Shown in pieces: positions 45,646 to 57,900 of a DNA stretch of 64,000 nucleotides. A program made the position numbers and the translations under genes. Source of the DNA: Hydrangea macrophylla (lineage: Eukaryota; Streptophyta; Magnoliopsida; Cornales; Hydrangeaceae); contig CM066984.1 of assembly GCA_033977485.1 (NCBI GenBank), forward strand, positions 28,873,501 to 28,937,500, written 5' to 3'. The notes under the pieces are model-generated. The model did no database searches. It saw nothing but the letters and a program-made list of their open reading frames with translations, and was not told the origin of the DNA. The stretch's first letter is position 1, and each line of letters begins with the position of its first letter.

Positions 45646-47515
45646 ATGTCGGATATAGAAAAATCCACCATGAATACACAGCAACCTAGGACTGAGACTA
45701 TTGTCGTTGCTCCTTCTGACAACCGAACGTCAAGCTTACTACTTCCCTTTTCAAAGGCCAAAACTACCTAGCTTGGTTTGGGTCGGTGGTCATGTCTCTT
45801 AAGGGCAAGGGAAAGATGGGATATATCAACGGACGAATCAAGGCACCTAGCACTGAGGATGCTACGTATGATAAGTGGGAGATGAAAAACTCTACTATCA
45901 TGACGTGGCTTTGCCATTCTATGATCCCAGAGATTGCTGAGGGTTTTTGGACATGGCGACTGTCCAAGACAATTGGGAGACCATGGCCAATACCTACTCC
46001 TGAAAAGGAAATTCTGCACAGATGTTTGAGTTGAGGCGAACGATTGGTCGCTCGGAACAAGGAGATATGAGTATTCTTCAGTATTGCACAGCTCTGACCA
46101 CAAGTTGGAAACGACTTGATCACCTCTTGGATTATAAGCCTGTTTGTCCAATCGACTACGTGGCCTATAATAAACTTGTTTTTGAAGAAAGGATCTTTAA
46201 GTTTTTGGAGGGACTTAATGTTGAGTATGATCCTGTTCGGAGCCGTGTTCTTGGGATGGATCCTTTGCCTTCTTTACAGGAGACCTTTTCATATATACAG
46301 AACAAGGAGAGTCCATGTTCTGCTATGCTTCCACCCACTTCTACCGAGAGATCTGCTCTCGTCTCGATTCCGCAGAGAGATGGGAACAAACAGTCCAGAG
46401 CAACTACTTCTTCTAATGAGTCTGGGTCTTCTGAGAAAGCCAAGCAGTTCTGTGATTATTGTAATCGGCCCTATCATACGAGGGAGACATGCTGGAGACT
46501 ACACTGCCGCCCACTTGGACAGTCTGGGAGTCGTGGGGGTCGTTCAGGACAGTCTGTGGGTTGTGGGGAACATTCGCAGGGAGGTAATTATCGTGCTCAT
46601 CATACTACCACATTAGATCCTACAACACGGACTTCTGTTGAGCAGGCCCCATCCACTTCCGATGTAGCACTTTTTACTGCCTCAGAGGTAGAGGAGACTC
46701 TTCGTTCCTTGATGGCTCGTCGTATGTCGGCTTCTACTGCATCTACAGGTGCCTCCTCTTCATTTGCTCTTTCAGGTAACTTAGTCACCTCCGCAAGGGC
46801 ACACTTGTCTCATTCTCCTTCCTACATGTCTAGATGTTCTATATTTTCTCTGTGTGTAAGCCTTGTTCAGGTAAAGACAAGGTTCGTGTTGCTGATGGTA
46901 CTATTTCCTCGATTGCTGGGAAGAGTACTATTCATGCCACCCCCTTCCTTGCCTTTGTCATCAATACCAATTTCTCCCATAATTTGTTATCCATTAGTCG
47001 TATCACTCAAGACTTGTACTGCAGTGTAACCTTCTTTCCTTCTCATCGTGTTTTTTGGGACCTTACCACGAGGAGGATGATTGGCAGTGGCAGAGAGGAG
47101 AGTGGACTTTATCTCTTGGATGTTGGAGGGCCGTTAGTCCATCATATAGTGGTTTCTGAGAATAAAGCTGACGATATTCATCTTTGGTATCGACGTTTAG
47201 GACATCCTTCCTTTTATTTATTAAAACATTTGTTTCCTTCATTAGTCTTGAATAAAAATGTTTCTGATTTTTTTTGTGAAACTTGTGAACTGGGAAAACA
47301 TCATAGAGCTTCTTTTGCTCCTAGTTTTAATAAAAGTTCAGTTCCATTTGCTTTATTTCATTATGATGTTTGGGGTCCTTCTCGCTTTATTTCCTTGAAA
47401 AGGTCATAGATGGTTTGTTACATTTGTTGATGACTATTCTTGTACCACTTGGGTTTATATGATGAAAGAAAAAAGGGAAGTTTTTTCAGTTTTCAAAACA
47501 TTCCATAAAACTGAT
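45646..47515 (+). pseudogene. Element D gag-protease-integrase remnant
   Basis: Gag starts MSDIEKSTMN at 45646. Frameshifts near 45740 and 46000 separate it from segments at 45786 and 46022. A zinc knuckle CDYCNRPYHTRETC lies near 46450. The protease active-site DSGA is missing: the sequence passes from a Ser-rich linker to SGKDKVRVADGT. Integrase HHCC (RRLGHPS ... CETCELGKHH) follows and breaks at 47409. The sequence is closest in style to element E in this window. Not functional. Confidence 0.85.
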
Positions 47516-48367
47516 CGTGCGAAGCTTCAAATGAATTCTGACATAATTCTCTTAATTTATACAGCCTTCGTGAACCGGTCGGTTTCTCTGAAACCTTTAA
47601 CGGTTCATTGCGAGGATGGTTCAACCGTTTGATTTTGACAGTTCTCTTAAGTTAGAGTGGTTTCGACGTCTGGCCGGTTGTCTGGTTTGAATCGATCTGT
47701 TGTGCTGACCGGTTGGCGGTCCAACTGGTTGAATCGGCCGGTCCACTTTGGTTTTAAAGACATTTCTTTAAATCATGGATACAGATACAGTTATTCTCAT
47801 CCACATCAATATCAATCCCTAGTCAACCCTAATCTACGAAGCACGGACACTTCGACACGACAAATCCTCAAAAAACGAGGACACGATAAGGCTGGTGTAT
47901 GGATTTAAATTAATTAATTAATTAATTATTTATTTTTATGTACAATTCTTATATATTTCAAACATGTAATGCAATTCTGATCTATTTCATGACATGCATT
48001 TCGTCACTAAAGAAATACATGAACTAAATTCTTTTGTATTATTTTTTGGTTTTAAAAGATATAAAGGAATACCATAAGGTAAATGAGTTCCCTTGTGTTT
48101 TCCTCCTAGCTTAATTAACACTAAAATAAAAAATTCGAATATAATTCTATCGTATGAAAAAAAGGGAGTGAAAATGAGTAACAAAATTCAAAGTTTTTGG
48201 TGAACTTTTGTATGAAAAAGTACGGAGAGAATAGAAAAGGATAAAGGAGAAGAAGAACGGAACACAAAGAATACGTGATTTAGTTCTAAGACCTACATCC
48301 AACACCTCGAAGCCCCAAAGGATGCACCTTGTATTCTATTGATAATAATCTAATATGCAAATGTAAT
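47516..48367. other. Non-coding spacer with a GAAGCAC-ended repeat copy
   Basis: Contains CCGGTCGG / ACCGGTTGGCGG / GGCCGGTCC motifs (47575-47745) and, at 47835-47905, a copy starting TACGAAGCACGGACACT with CGAGGACACGATAAGG. No gene seen. Confidence 0.5.
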
Positions 48368-48884
48368 GCATTATCCCACATCGGTTGTGTATTGGGTTGT
48401 CTTATATAGTGAGTAACCCCTTCCTCCTATTAGCTTAAGCTTTTAGGAGTGAATGTTACTACATGATTTGGTATCAGAGCCAACTCGGGGGTACAAGCAT
48501 GTGAGGCCGCTTGTGGTGACCGATGGACAGCCCTAACGTGGACGTCAGGGTCAAGTAGGGTTGTCTGATGCAGCGTGTTGTCCCACATTGGTTGTGTACT
48601 GGGTTGTCCTTGGGCTTATTTAGTGGGTGACCCCTTCCTCCCATTAGCTTAGGCATTTTGGAGTGAATGTTACTACATTATTTGGTATCAAAGTCAACTC
48701 GGGAGTACTAGCGTGGGAGACCGCCTGTGTTGACCGACTTACGGGCCTGACATGGACGTCAAGATTCGGCAGGGTTGTCTGATGCAGTGCATTGTCACAC
48801 ATTGGCAGTGCACTGGGTAGTCCTTCGGCTTATATAGTGAGTAACCCCTTCTTCCTTATGCTTCTGGGAATGAGTGTTACTACA
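48368..48884 (+). mobile_element. TRIM array with three LTRs and two internal regions
   Basis: Three copies of a unit of about 96-110 bp start at 48368, 48574 and 48788 (TGCATTATCCCACATCGG / GTTGTCCCACATTGG / TGCATTGTCACACATTGG; ending GTTACTACA). The first two are followed by TGGTATCAGAGCCAAC (48469) or TGGTATCAAAGTCAAC and about 100 bp of internal sequence ending TTGTCTGATGCAG. The layout LTR-internal-LTR-internal-LTR is typical of TRIM elements after unequal recombination or multimeric integration. Non-coding. Confidence 0.75.
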
Positions 48885-49051
48885 TTATATGCTTACAAGA
48901 TTTACAACCCTATATGTAGGTTGGATATAAGGGCTAATTGTAAACACAATATTTTGGTAAAGCTTGAGGTTCTAACATTAGTTAGAACCTTTTATATAAA
49001 GTATAAACCATAAAGAAGAAGAGTTCAAATGTTACAAATAGATCCTTGGAC

Positions 49052-49198
49052 TGATAAAAGAGTTATTTTTCCCTTTTTTTTTGATTTTATATTTTGTACC
49101 TAAGGGTACTCGTGTAATTTACTCGTTAAGGTTTTCATTTGAATAATATAATGGGAGAGTAGCAATTAACTCTCTCTTTTGCTTTCTGTAAATTAGCA
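49052..49198 (+). repeat. Element E 5' LTR
   Basis: 147 bp, next to TGGTATCAAAGC. It matches 62736-62882. Confidence 0.88.
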
Positions 49199-49210
49199 TG
49201 GTATCAAAGC
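49199..49210 (+). other. Element E primer binding site
   Basis: TGGTATCAAAGC, one base from the Met-tRNA consensus, abutting the LTR. Confidence 0.85.
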
Positions 49211-49690
49211 TACCCCAAGGGAGGGAGTTGATCCACCCAACCTAAACCACCACCACCTACTCGCCGCAACACCCACAAACCACCACCTGCCTCGCCGCAC
49301 CACCACACACCACCACTGGCCTCGCCGCACCACCACACACCACCACTGGCCTCGCCGCAACCCTAGCCCCCCTTCCCAACCTCGGCGCAACCCTAATCCT
49401 CTACCACAGCCTCACCGCAACTCAACCACCACCTTGAAGCCACACTGCAACACCCTGGCCTGGTAAACCTTCACCAATATTCTCTCTCTCTTCATCTGTC
49501 TTATCTTGATTAGATTGGGTTCCAAAAATTGCCTAGATCTGATTACAACCTTTGTGACCGTTTGTTCTTAGGTCCATATTGGGACCATATGATTTGTCCA
49601 TAGATTGGACAATTGCACCAGAGTGGTGCTTATGATTACTAGGTACCTTGATTCCACCACCATTACGACTGTAAGAGTGTCCCTTTCAAG

Positions 49691-51758
49691 ATGACGAAAG
49701 ATGATTTGCCTACGAAGTCTGCCGAAGTGACGAGTTCTCCTGTAGGTAACGAAAGAGTAACAGTTACCGAGAACCCGGGGGCCAAAATCACCACAACTTT
49801 GCTTAATGGTGCAAACTATTTATCATGGTCTCAGTTGGCTACGTTCTGGCTCAAAAGTAGGTCGAAGTTTGGGTATGTGGATGGCACAATCAAGGTTCCT
49901 AGTCCCGAAGATCCCGCTTTTGGCAAATGGGAAGTTGATAATTATCTTGTAATGAGCTGGCTTACTCATTCTATGGAGCCAGATATTGCTGAAACTTTTT
50001 TTGAAATGGCGACCGCCCAAGACATATGGGAGACCCTTGTTGAGACGTATTCTCGCAAAGGGAATGTTGCACATATCTATGAGTTGCGTCGGGCGATTGA
50101 AGCAGAGGTACATGGCGATCGCTCCATTCTACAGTATTTCACTGCTCTTGGAGTTCTTTGGAAGAGGATTGATGATCTTCTTACCTTCATCCAGTATGTT
50201 CTACAGATGCTATTAATTTTAAGACATATATCGAGAGTGAGAATTTTTTAAATTCCTTGCTGGTCGTAATCCTGAGCTTGATCCGGTTAGAAGTAGAATA
50301 CTTGGAATGGAGCCATTTCCGACACTCAGAGAGGCGTTCACTCATGTTCAGAATGAAGAAAGTCGTCGCTCAGTCATGTTTCCATAGTCCTCTGAGCGTT
50401 CTGCACTGAGTTCTTCCACCCATCGTGGTGGTCCAACTCTAGAGGACAAGGATATACTTTCATGCGATTACTGCAATCGTCTTGGACATACCCGTGATAA
50501 GTGTTGCAGCCTTCACGGACGTCCTCCGATGTCTGGAGGCCGTGGTGGCCGTGGGGGTCGTGGTGGTGGAAATCGTCGTGGCCGCGGTGGCCGTGGTAGT
50601 GGGCCCGGGCTAACTTGTCTTCTAGCTCCGATATTCCCCAGGAGGAGGTCTCTAGTTCTCATCCATCTTCCGGATCTGGTTCACTAAGCAGTACTGATAT
50701 TGAGACTCTTCGAAGCATAATGGCCCAGCTGGATACCTCCACTACTGCTTCAACGTCTTTTGCTCATAAAGGTAATGTTGCTAATTTTTCTAGTTCCTTA
50801 TACATTGATTCACTACAACCATGGATAATTGACTCAGGAGCTTCTGACCACATGACTGGTCGTTCCAATAATTTCTCCACTACTAACCTTTGTTCAGGAA
50901 AAGATGAAGTTCGAACCGCAGATGGTACTTCTTTCCCAATCACGGGTAAATGTGTTATAAATGTCTCTAGTTCTCTTGCTTTATCCTTTGTTCTTCATTT
51001 CCCACGTTTCTTGACCAATCTTCTTTCTATTAGTCGTCTTACTTGGGATTTTAATTGCAGTGTAACCTTTTTCCCTTCTCATTGTGTCTTTCAGGATCTC
51101 TCCACGAAGAAGACGATTGGCAGTGGTAGGGAGGAGAATGGTCTTTATTTTCTGTTGCCCGAGGGAACTACTAAGGAGGAGTTGACACCAGTTGCTCATA
51201 ATTCACAGAGAGATATTCTTCCTAAGGAGACATGGCTGTGGCACTAGAGATTGGGACATCCGTCTTTTTATTTATTGCGTTTTTTATTTCCAGCTTTAGT
51301 TCTTAATAAAAGTGTTTCTGAGATATCTTTTGAGGCTTGTGAACTCGGAAAACACTATCGTGCTACTTTTCATTCTAGTATCAATAAAAGTACGATTCCT
51401 TTTTCAATTATACATACCGATGTTTGGGGTCCTTCATATATTCCTACTTTGAATGGCTTTAAATGGTTTGTCTTTTTTATTGATGATTGTACTCGCACGA
51501 CATGTGTGTATTTGATGAAAGAAAAAAATGCAGTATTTCCCGTCTTTAAAAATTTCCACTAGATGATCTGATCGCAGTTTAACAATGTTGTCAAGGTTGT
51601 TAGGTCAGATAAAAGAGGGAATACATCTATGGTGGTCTCTCTCACTATTTCTCTGAGCACGGTATGCTTCATCAAACCTCATGCACTAATACCCCTCAGC
51701 AGAATGGTGTTGCTGAGAGAAAAAATCGTCATTTGTTAGAAACAACTAGGTTTATGAT
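49691..51758 (+). pseudogene. Element E gag, protease and N-terminal integrase remnant
   Basis: Gag starts MTKDDLPTKS at 49691 (LLNGANYLSW, then YVDGTIK). A frameshift follows near 50210. Next come a zinc knuckle CDYCNRLGHTRDKC at about 50463, an RGG-rich basic tail (50537-50600), the protease [14 protein letters not shown] near 50819 and integrase (RLGHPSFYLL, FEACELGKHY, IHTDVWGPS). Stops lie at 51247 and 51560, with frameshifts near 50600 and 51625. The frame is cut by element F at 51758-51763 just after the integrase ERKNRHLLE-type region and resumes at 60386. Confidence 0.88.
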
Positions 51759-52771
51759 GTTCTTGTTGGGTTTGTGCCCTCAAACCATTACTTTATGTAT
51801 GAGACATTGACATTTTAATATATGGATATCAGCTTTACATTTAGTTATGTATGTTACTTTCATGAGATGATTGTTATCCTTAAGTATCATAGTAAGTAAT
51901 TCGTGTATGTATGAGATACATACAAGTGAGATACGAATTACTATTATTTGTTACTTAGAATGTGTCACAGTGGATGATGAGACTGGATATCTCATCAGGT
52001 TTACACTGTAGCGTGATTAACTACCATTGGATGGAGTGATTAATCTCAATCACTAGAGTTTAACTCTTAGTTAACATGCTAGTGCTTATAGTGCATTGAC
52101 GGACCTGAGCTTTCCTATAGACGCTCAAGACTGTCAATCAGTCGATAGGAACTCATAACTTGTATAAGGTATGTGTTCTTAATCTTGAGACGATTATGAA
52201 CACAGACTGTGGATATGGCTGCTTTGACTTACCAATCAGTGAGGTCTATAGAAGATCAACACCTGGGTATCTTGGGTATGTCATATTCATAGGGTTGTGA
52301 ACATATATTGTCAAGACAAAATCTACCCTCTGTTTCAGAGTAAGCATTCCCTTGAGAATGTCACCAAGTCGATTACTGAGTACTGCAGTCGTGTTGATAA
52401 GAGTTATCAACATGTTTGGTAATCATGAGAGGTGAATGGGACTCAAGGAATACAAGAAGTAATCATGATTCAGGTTGACAGTAACAGTTATCCGACTACC
52501 TGAATATGATTACGAATGCTGAAGGTAGAGGGACATTAGTACAACATACAAGTCTAGTTATCGCTTCGGATATGTTCTTTTGCGTTGGAGTTTAGTTATC
52601 GTTTTATAGTGGAGTAAACGTTAACTGACCAGTTAGTTAGTTTGCTGATCAAAGAGTTTGGTCATGGTAATTAACAAACTGGTCTGAGCCAACAATAAAG
52701 AGCCTAGGAGGTCCCACTCTTAGCTCCACCAGGATACTTGGAAAGACACATGAGGAAGTTGTCAAGACAAG

Positions 52772-52866
52772 TTCGATCGATTGAAGTATGTTCGATCGAT
52801 TGAAGTCTTGGCAGTCTCGATCGATCGAGAATGGTTCGATCGATCGAAGATATTCGATCGCTCGAA
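52772..52866. repeat. TTCGATCGATCGAA palindrome array upstream of the element F TATA box (5' LTR)
   Basis: Five units (TTCGATCGATTGAA twice, CTCGATCGATCGAG, TTCGATCGATCGAA, TTCGATCGCTCGAA), each palindromic or nearly so, end about 23 bp before TATAAATA. The corresponding 3' LTR array (59893-60003) has one extra 16-bp unit. Confidence 0.9.
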
Positions 52867-52888
52867 GTCTAGGTCGGTTCTGAAAATC

Positions 52889-52896
52889 TATAAATA
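52889..52896 (+). promoter_or_regulatory. TATA box of element F 5' LTR
   Basis: TATAAATA in CTATAAATAGGG, a standard plant TATA context. The copy in the 3' LTR is at 60026-60033. Transcription should start about 30 bp downstream. Confidence 0.75.
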
Positions 52897-53245
52897 GGGC
52901 AGCTGCGTTCTGGAAAAAGAGTTCGTCGTTTTGAACGTCAGAAGCTGCAGAAACTGTTTTAAAGCACCAAACCTTCTCCTTCCTCTCCATTAGGGTTCCC
53001 ACCAACCTTAGTCCTTCCTGCGAGCATCCATAGGAGTCATAAGAGTGAAGGTCATCTAGTGGAAGCTGCTGGAAGTTAAAGAAAATCAGAATTGGGTTCA
53101 AAACACTAAGGTATAACTCTTGTCCCCTCTTGTGCGCATCTATGGAATTAACGAGTAGTAAATGCTGTGCTGCCATTAAGTTTTTATAACTTGACTTTTC
53201 CGCTGCGTGTTTAAACTTTTAAATTAAATCGGTTTTTTCAACAAT

Positions 53246-53258
53246 TGGTATCAGAGCC
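53246..53258 (+). other. Element F primer binding site
   Basis: TGGTATCAGAGCC, 2 bases from the 5' LTR, complementary to initiator Met-tRNA. Confidence 0.93.
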
Positions 53259-54909
53259 AGGCTCGTTTGGATCTTTAGATGCGTTTTTGGAACACTATAT
53301 TGATTTGCATGTTGATTTTAGAACTGTTTTAAAAACGGCATTGTCACAGATCTGTTTTTGCAGTGTTATCGCAGCAGAGTACAAATCTGTGATTGCATGG
53401 GATGCAAGGCGGGTTCGATCGATCGAACATGTTTCGATCGATCGAACATCCTCTGTTCGATCGATTGAATGAAGTAAGATCGATCGAGACAGATTCTTTG
53501 TCAGACTCTCTGTTTCACAGTTGTAAGGTGTTTTGAAATTAAAAGCTTTAATTTTAAAAGTATTCTGCAAATTTTTTAAATCATTCTATGAAGCAGAAAG
53601 TTCAAGCGATTGAACAGAGTTCAATCGATCGAAGGTTCGAGCGATCGAACGGTCTTCGATCGATCGAACTGTGACAGAGAAGTAAGATGCTGTTTTAAGT
53701 TCTAATTCAGTATGTAAAGAGTTTATATACTGTGTGAATCAATTAAGTATTCCAATAGTTACATATATTTGTTATGTATGTGTGGATGCGTGTACGACTA
53801 ACCCTTTTGCAGCTAGTTTCGTCACTATCTCCCATGGCACCAAGACCTTTAAATTTTGTATTTAAATTGTTTAAGATTGGTGCATGTTGTAATTTAAGTT
53901 TGGTTTGGTTTTAAGGCATATGTAAAGGGCGCTGCGACTTCAATCCTACGAAAAGGAAAGTCGCATCGGCTTCCCTAGCCTTTTATTTTGTTGTTGCTAT
54001 TTCTATTTCTAGATAAATTATAAGCTTCGAAAGAAGCATAGGACAAATGTAATAGAATTAGAAAATCCATGGAGATGGAGCAAGGAGCCATTGTCCATGA
54101 AGATTGAGCTGGAGGCGATCAAACAAAAAAGAAGGTTCTATGGAGATAGAGCCATGGGAGATAGAGGCATCGTTTGGATGTCTTTATTTTCATTTTAGTT
54201 TTTTGTTTTATGTGCTCGGTTGTGATTGACATTTAATTATATTGTTACTACTTGCATGCACGTAAAACAAGTTTTTTAAAATAAAATTCAAAAACCGTTT
54301 TTAACGCATTAGTAAACATTGGATGTTTATGGGTAATGTATAAAAACAAATTTTTCTTTAAAAGCAAAATCCTTAATTTACCAAATCTAGTGGGAGAGGG
54401 TCTTATTTTGACACCCACGATCTTTCATTAACGGTTCACTGTAAGATGAGTCGTGCATTCTGTGTCACCTCGCCAGGGGTGATCATTCCATACGGAGGGT
54501 GCATTACTCATTGGTTACTAGATGTGAACTTCTTTTGATAGGATCAATCAGACGTGTTAGAGGGTGACCACCACAAGGAGGCACTACTTGAGACGGTTGT
54601 GATTGGATCTTAGTTAATGGTACACACTAGCTAAGCTATGGATAAGGGATCCCACACGGGGCATTATTCAGAAACTTAGAGATCAAAAGGGTTCGGGAGT
54701 CATAACTTGTTTTGCAAGAGTTGCATAGCGAACAAGTCTTGATTAATCGAAAAATCGAAAATTGACCACCACACGGAGGCTTTATTTTTTTGTTTCGATA
54801 TTCCGGCGACTTTGTTTTAAAATAAGAGTTTTTAAGGATTCTTTTATTTCAAAAATGTCTAATTCTGATATCCATATTTATTTTGTTTGTTTGATTTTCA
54901 GTAATCATA
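53259..54909 (+). other. Element F long leader with two more GATC-palindrome clusters
   Basis: 1.65 kb between primer site and gag ATG with no convincing ORF. Two clusters of TTCGATCGATCGAA-type palindromes lie at 53413-53490 and 53601-53670. Blocks such as CACACGGAGGC / CACAAGGAGGC recur at 54490-54785. Such leaders may hold packaging or dimerisation signals; that role is inferred only. Confidence 0.6.
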
Positions 54910-57900
54910 ATGTCTGGATCTGCATTTAGTCCACTTGCCACCATACTCACTCAAAACAAATTAACTGGAAACAACTACACTGAATGGAAACGTAACCTAG
55001 ACATCGTGTTAACTGCGGAGGATCACATATATGTCCTCACCACCCCATGCCCCGAAGAACCCGCGGCAAATGCTTCGGCAGCTGCCAGACGCGAGTTCGA
55101 CAAATGGAAGAAGTCGAATGGAATGGCTCGTTGCTATATTCTGGCCTCAATGGCTGGTGTGTTGCAACACTAATTCCAATCGAATGATTCTGCCAGTGAC
55201 ATTATTACATCCCTGAAAAAGATGTTTGGGGAGCATGGCAGGCCTGCCAGACAGGTAGCCATGCAAAAGATAATGAGTGCAAAGTTGTCGGAAGGGACTC
55301 CAGTCAAGGAACATGTTTTGAAAATGATTGGTTATTTAAATGAGCTGGAGACCCTAGGTGCCATCATCGATGCACAAACCCAAGTTGATATGATCCTCAA
55401 TTTGCTGTCACCTTCATTCGCTCAATTTAAACTTAACTATAATATGAATCAAATGAATTTTTCAATGAGCGAATTGATGAGTTCTCTTTTGGCAGCGGAA
55501 GGGGTGATCAAACCTGAGGTCAACGTCTTGAACGTTGAGAAAAGCGCTTCTTCTTCCCGATTTACACCGAAAGGAAAGAAAGGGAAGAAGAAGGCTGGCA
55601 CTGGTGGTCCAAGTGTTGGACCGGTCCCTAAGATTGCAAAATCTAAGGGAAAAGGTAAGGGCAAAGGGAAGGTGGTTGGCCAAGGCAAAGGAAAGTGTTT
55701 CCAATGCGGAGAGAAGGGCCACTGGAAGAGGAACTGTCCAGAATTCTTAGCTACAAGAGTTCAAGGTATGATTGAATCACATGTGATTGAAGTAAGTTTT
55801 ATTACGGATACTTCAAACACTTGGTGCATTGATTCTGGTGCGACTAACCATATCTGTAATTCATTGCAGGGGTTCAGATCAACCAGTAGGTGCAGTGATG
55901 GGGAAATCGTACTTACTCTAGGTTCTAGTGCAACCGTTTCAGCGGTTGCTATAGAAGTCGTAGTTTTAGAATTTCTAGACAATAAAGTTTTGATTTTATC
56001 AGATGTACTTTACGTCCATTCAATGAGACGTAATTTAATTTCAGTTTCTAATTTATCGAATAATGGTTATTCTTTTCATTTTGGAACTGAAGTTGTTATT
56101 AAAAGAAATAGTTCTTTTATATGTTCTGGTGTTAAATCAAATGGTTTGTATGTGATTACTCCCAATATTTCTAAAGATTCTTGCTTGGAACTTAATAACT
56201 CAATGGTAACTATACCATCTAAAAGAAAAGAACCTTCCACTAATCCAACAAGGCTTTGGCACATGAGGCTTGGCCATATCAATCTAAATAGGATTGGCAG
56301 ACTAGTCAAAGAAGGGATCTTAGGCGATTTGGTTCTCGAACCAATGGAAGTCTGTGAGTCTTGTTTAGAGGGTAAGATGACCAAAAGGCCCTTTCCTGCA
56401 AAGGGCAATAGAACCAATGCATTGTTGGAATTAGTTCATACTGATGTGTGTGGACTAATAAATATTATAGCAAGGGGTGGTTATGAGTATTTCATAACAT
56501 TTACTGATGACCACTCTAGGTATGGATATGTGTACCTAATGCAGCACAAGTCTGAAGCGTTTGAAAAGTTCAAAGAGTTTAGGGCTGAAGTGGAGAAGCA
56601 ATTGGGCTCACTTATCAAAGCCATTCGATCTGATCGAGGTGGTGAGTACCTCTCTAATGATTTTATTGATCACCTCGTACAGAATGGGATTCTGTCACAG
56701 TTGACTGCACCTGGCACGTCTCAGCAGAATGATGTAGCTGAGAGAAGGAACCGGACTCTTTTAGACATGACTAGGTCAATGATGAGTTATTCAGAGTTGC
56801 CATTATTCCTTTGGGGTTATGCTTTGGAAACCGCTGCATACATACTAAATCTAGTGCCAAGCAAATCTGTACCCAGGACAACACGGGAGATGTGGATTGG
56901 GCGCAAGCCTTCTTTGCAACATCTCCGGATATGGGGGTGTCCGGCACATGTGCTGAAAGGAAAGATGAGCAAGTTGGATTCTACATCAGAAGTATGTTAT
57001 TTTGTAGTGTATCCAAAGGGTACTTATGGATGGTATTTTATGATCCAAGAGAACAGAAAGTGTTTGTTAGTACAAATGCTGTTTTCTTAGATGATGATTA
57101 TATCATGAACCATAAACCTAAGGGAAGGATAGATCTGAGAGAAATAGAAGGAGAGCTCTCAGTCCAACCCGCAGTTAATAACGATGTAAATCAAGAAAAT
57201 ACCACTTCTTCACCCATTTCTGCACCGGTACCTCGTCGTAGTGGGAGGATTATCAGCCAGCCTGATAGATACATGTTCTTAGGAGAAGTTTTTGAAGCTG
57301 TCTCCATAGAATCTGAATCTAATCCTGCCACATACGAAGAGGCAATGGCTGATGTTGATTCAGAACATTGGGTTAAAGTTATGAAGGCTAGGCTAGGCTG
57401 TAGAACTTCCAGCCAATATTAAATCCATTGGTTGTAAGTGGGTCTATAAGAGGAAAAGAGGATCTGATGGAAAGGTTGAGACCTTTAAGGCTAGGCTTGT
57501 AGCGAAAGGTTATACTCAGAGGGAGGGCATTGACTATGAGGAAACCTTCTCGCCGGTAGCCATGCTCAAGTCCATCAGAATACTCTTATCCATTGCTGCA
57601 TGCCTAGATTATGAGATCTGGCAGATGGACGTCAAGACTGCATTCTTAAATGGCAATCTTGAGGAGGACATCTATATGCAACAACCAGAAGGGTTCATAG
57701 CTGGTCGGAAAGGTAACTTGGTATGCAAGCTGCAAAAGTCCATTTATGGGCTTAAGCAGGCATCCAGGAGTTGGAACATCCGATTTGACCAAGCGGTCAA
57801 GTCGTTTGGTTTCATACAGAATCTGGATGAACCTTGTGTATACAAGAAGTGTGAAGGGAAAGTGGTGGCCTTTCTTGTGCTTTACGTTGACGATATTCTA

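Larger units (their letters stand above)
44867..47515 (+). mobile_element. Element D: 3'-truncated Ty1/copia retrotransposon
   Basis: A 156-bp LTR-like unit (44867-45022, TGTTAGATTACTTG...CTTCA) abuts a primer site (TGGTATCAAAGCC, 45023-45035) and a gag-protease-integrase remnant. The similarity stops in the integrase core near 47515. No RT, RNase H or 3' LTR follows, so the 3' half was deleted or lies elsewhere. It is in the same orientation as POLD1, within its putative intron 20. Confidence 0.85.
51764..53243 (+). repeat. Element F 5' LTR
   Basis: 1480 bp. It carries TATAAATA at 52889-52896, preceded at 52772-52866 by an array of TTCGATCGATYGAA units. It ends TTCAACA before the primer site. 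Confidence 0.95.

Noticed and set aside
49193..49390. Trp/Gly/Arg-rich minus-strand ORF
   Set aside because: Antisense of the CCACCA-repeat leader of element E; low-complexity artefact.
52772..53670. Regularly repeated palindromes resembling a CRISPR array
   Set aside because: The units are 14-16 bp with no unique spacers of constant length, in a plant retrotransposon LTR and leader. No cas genes are present.
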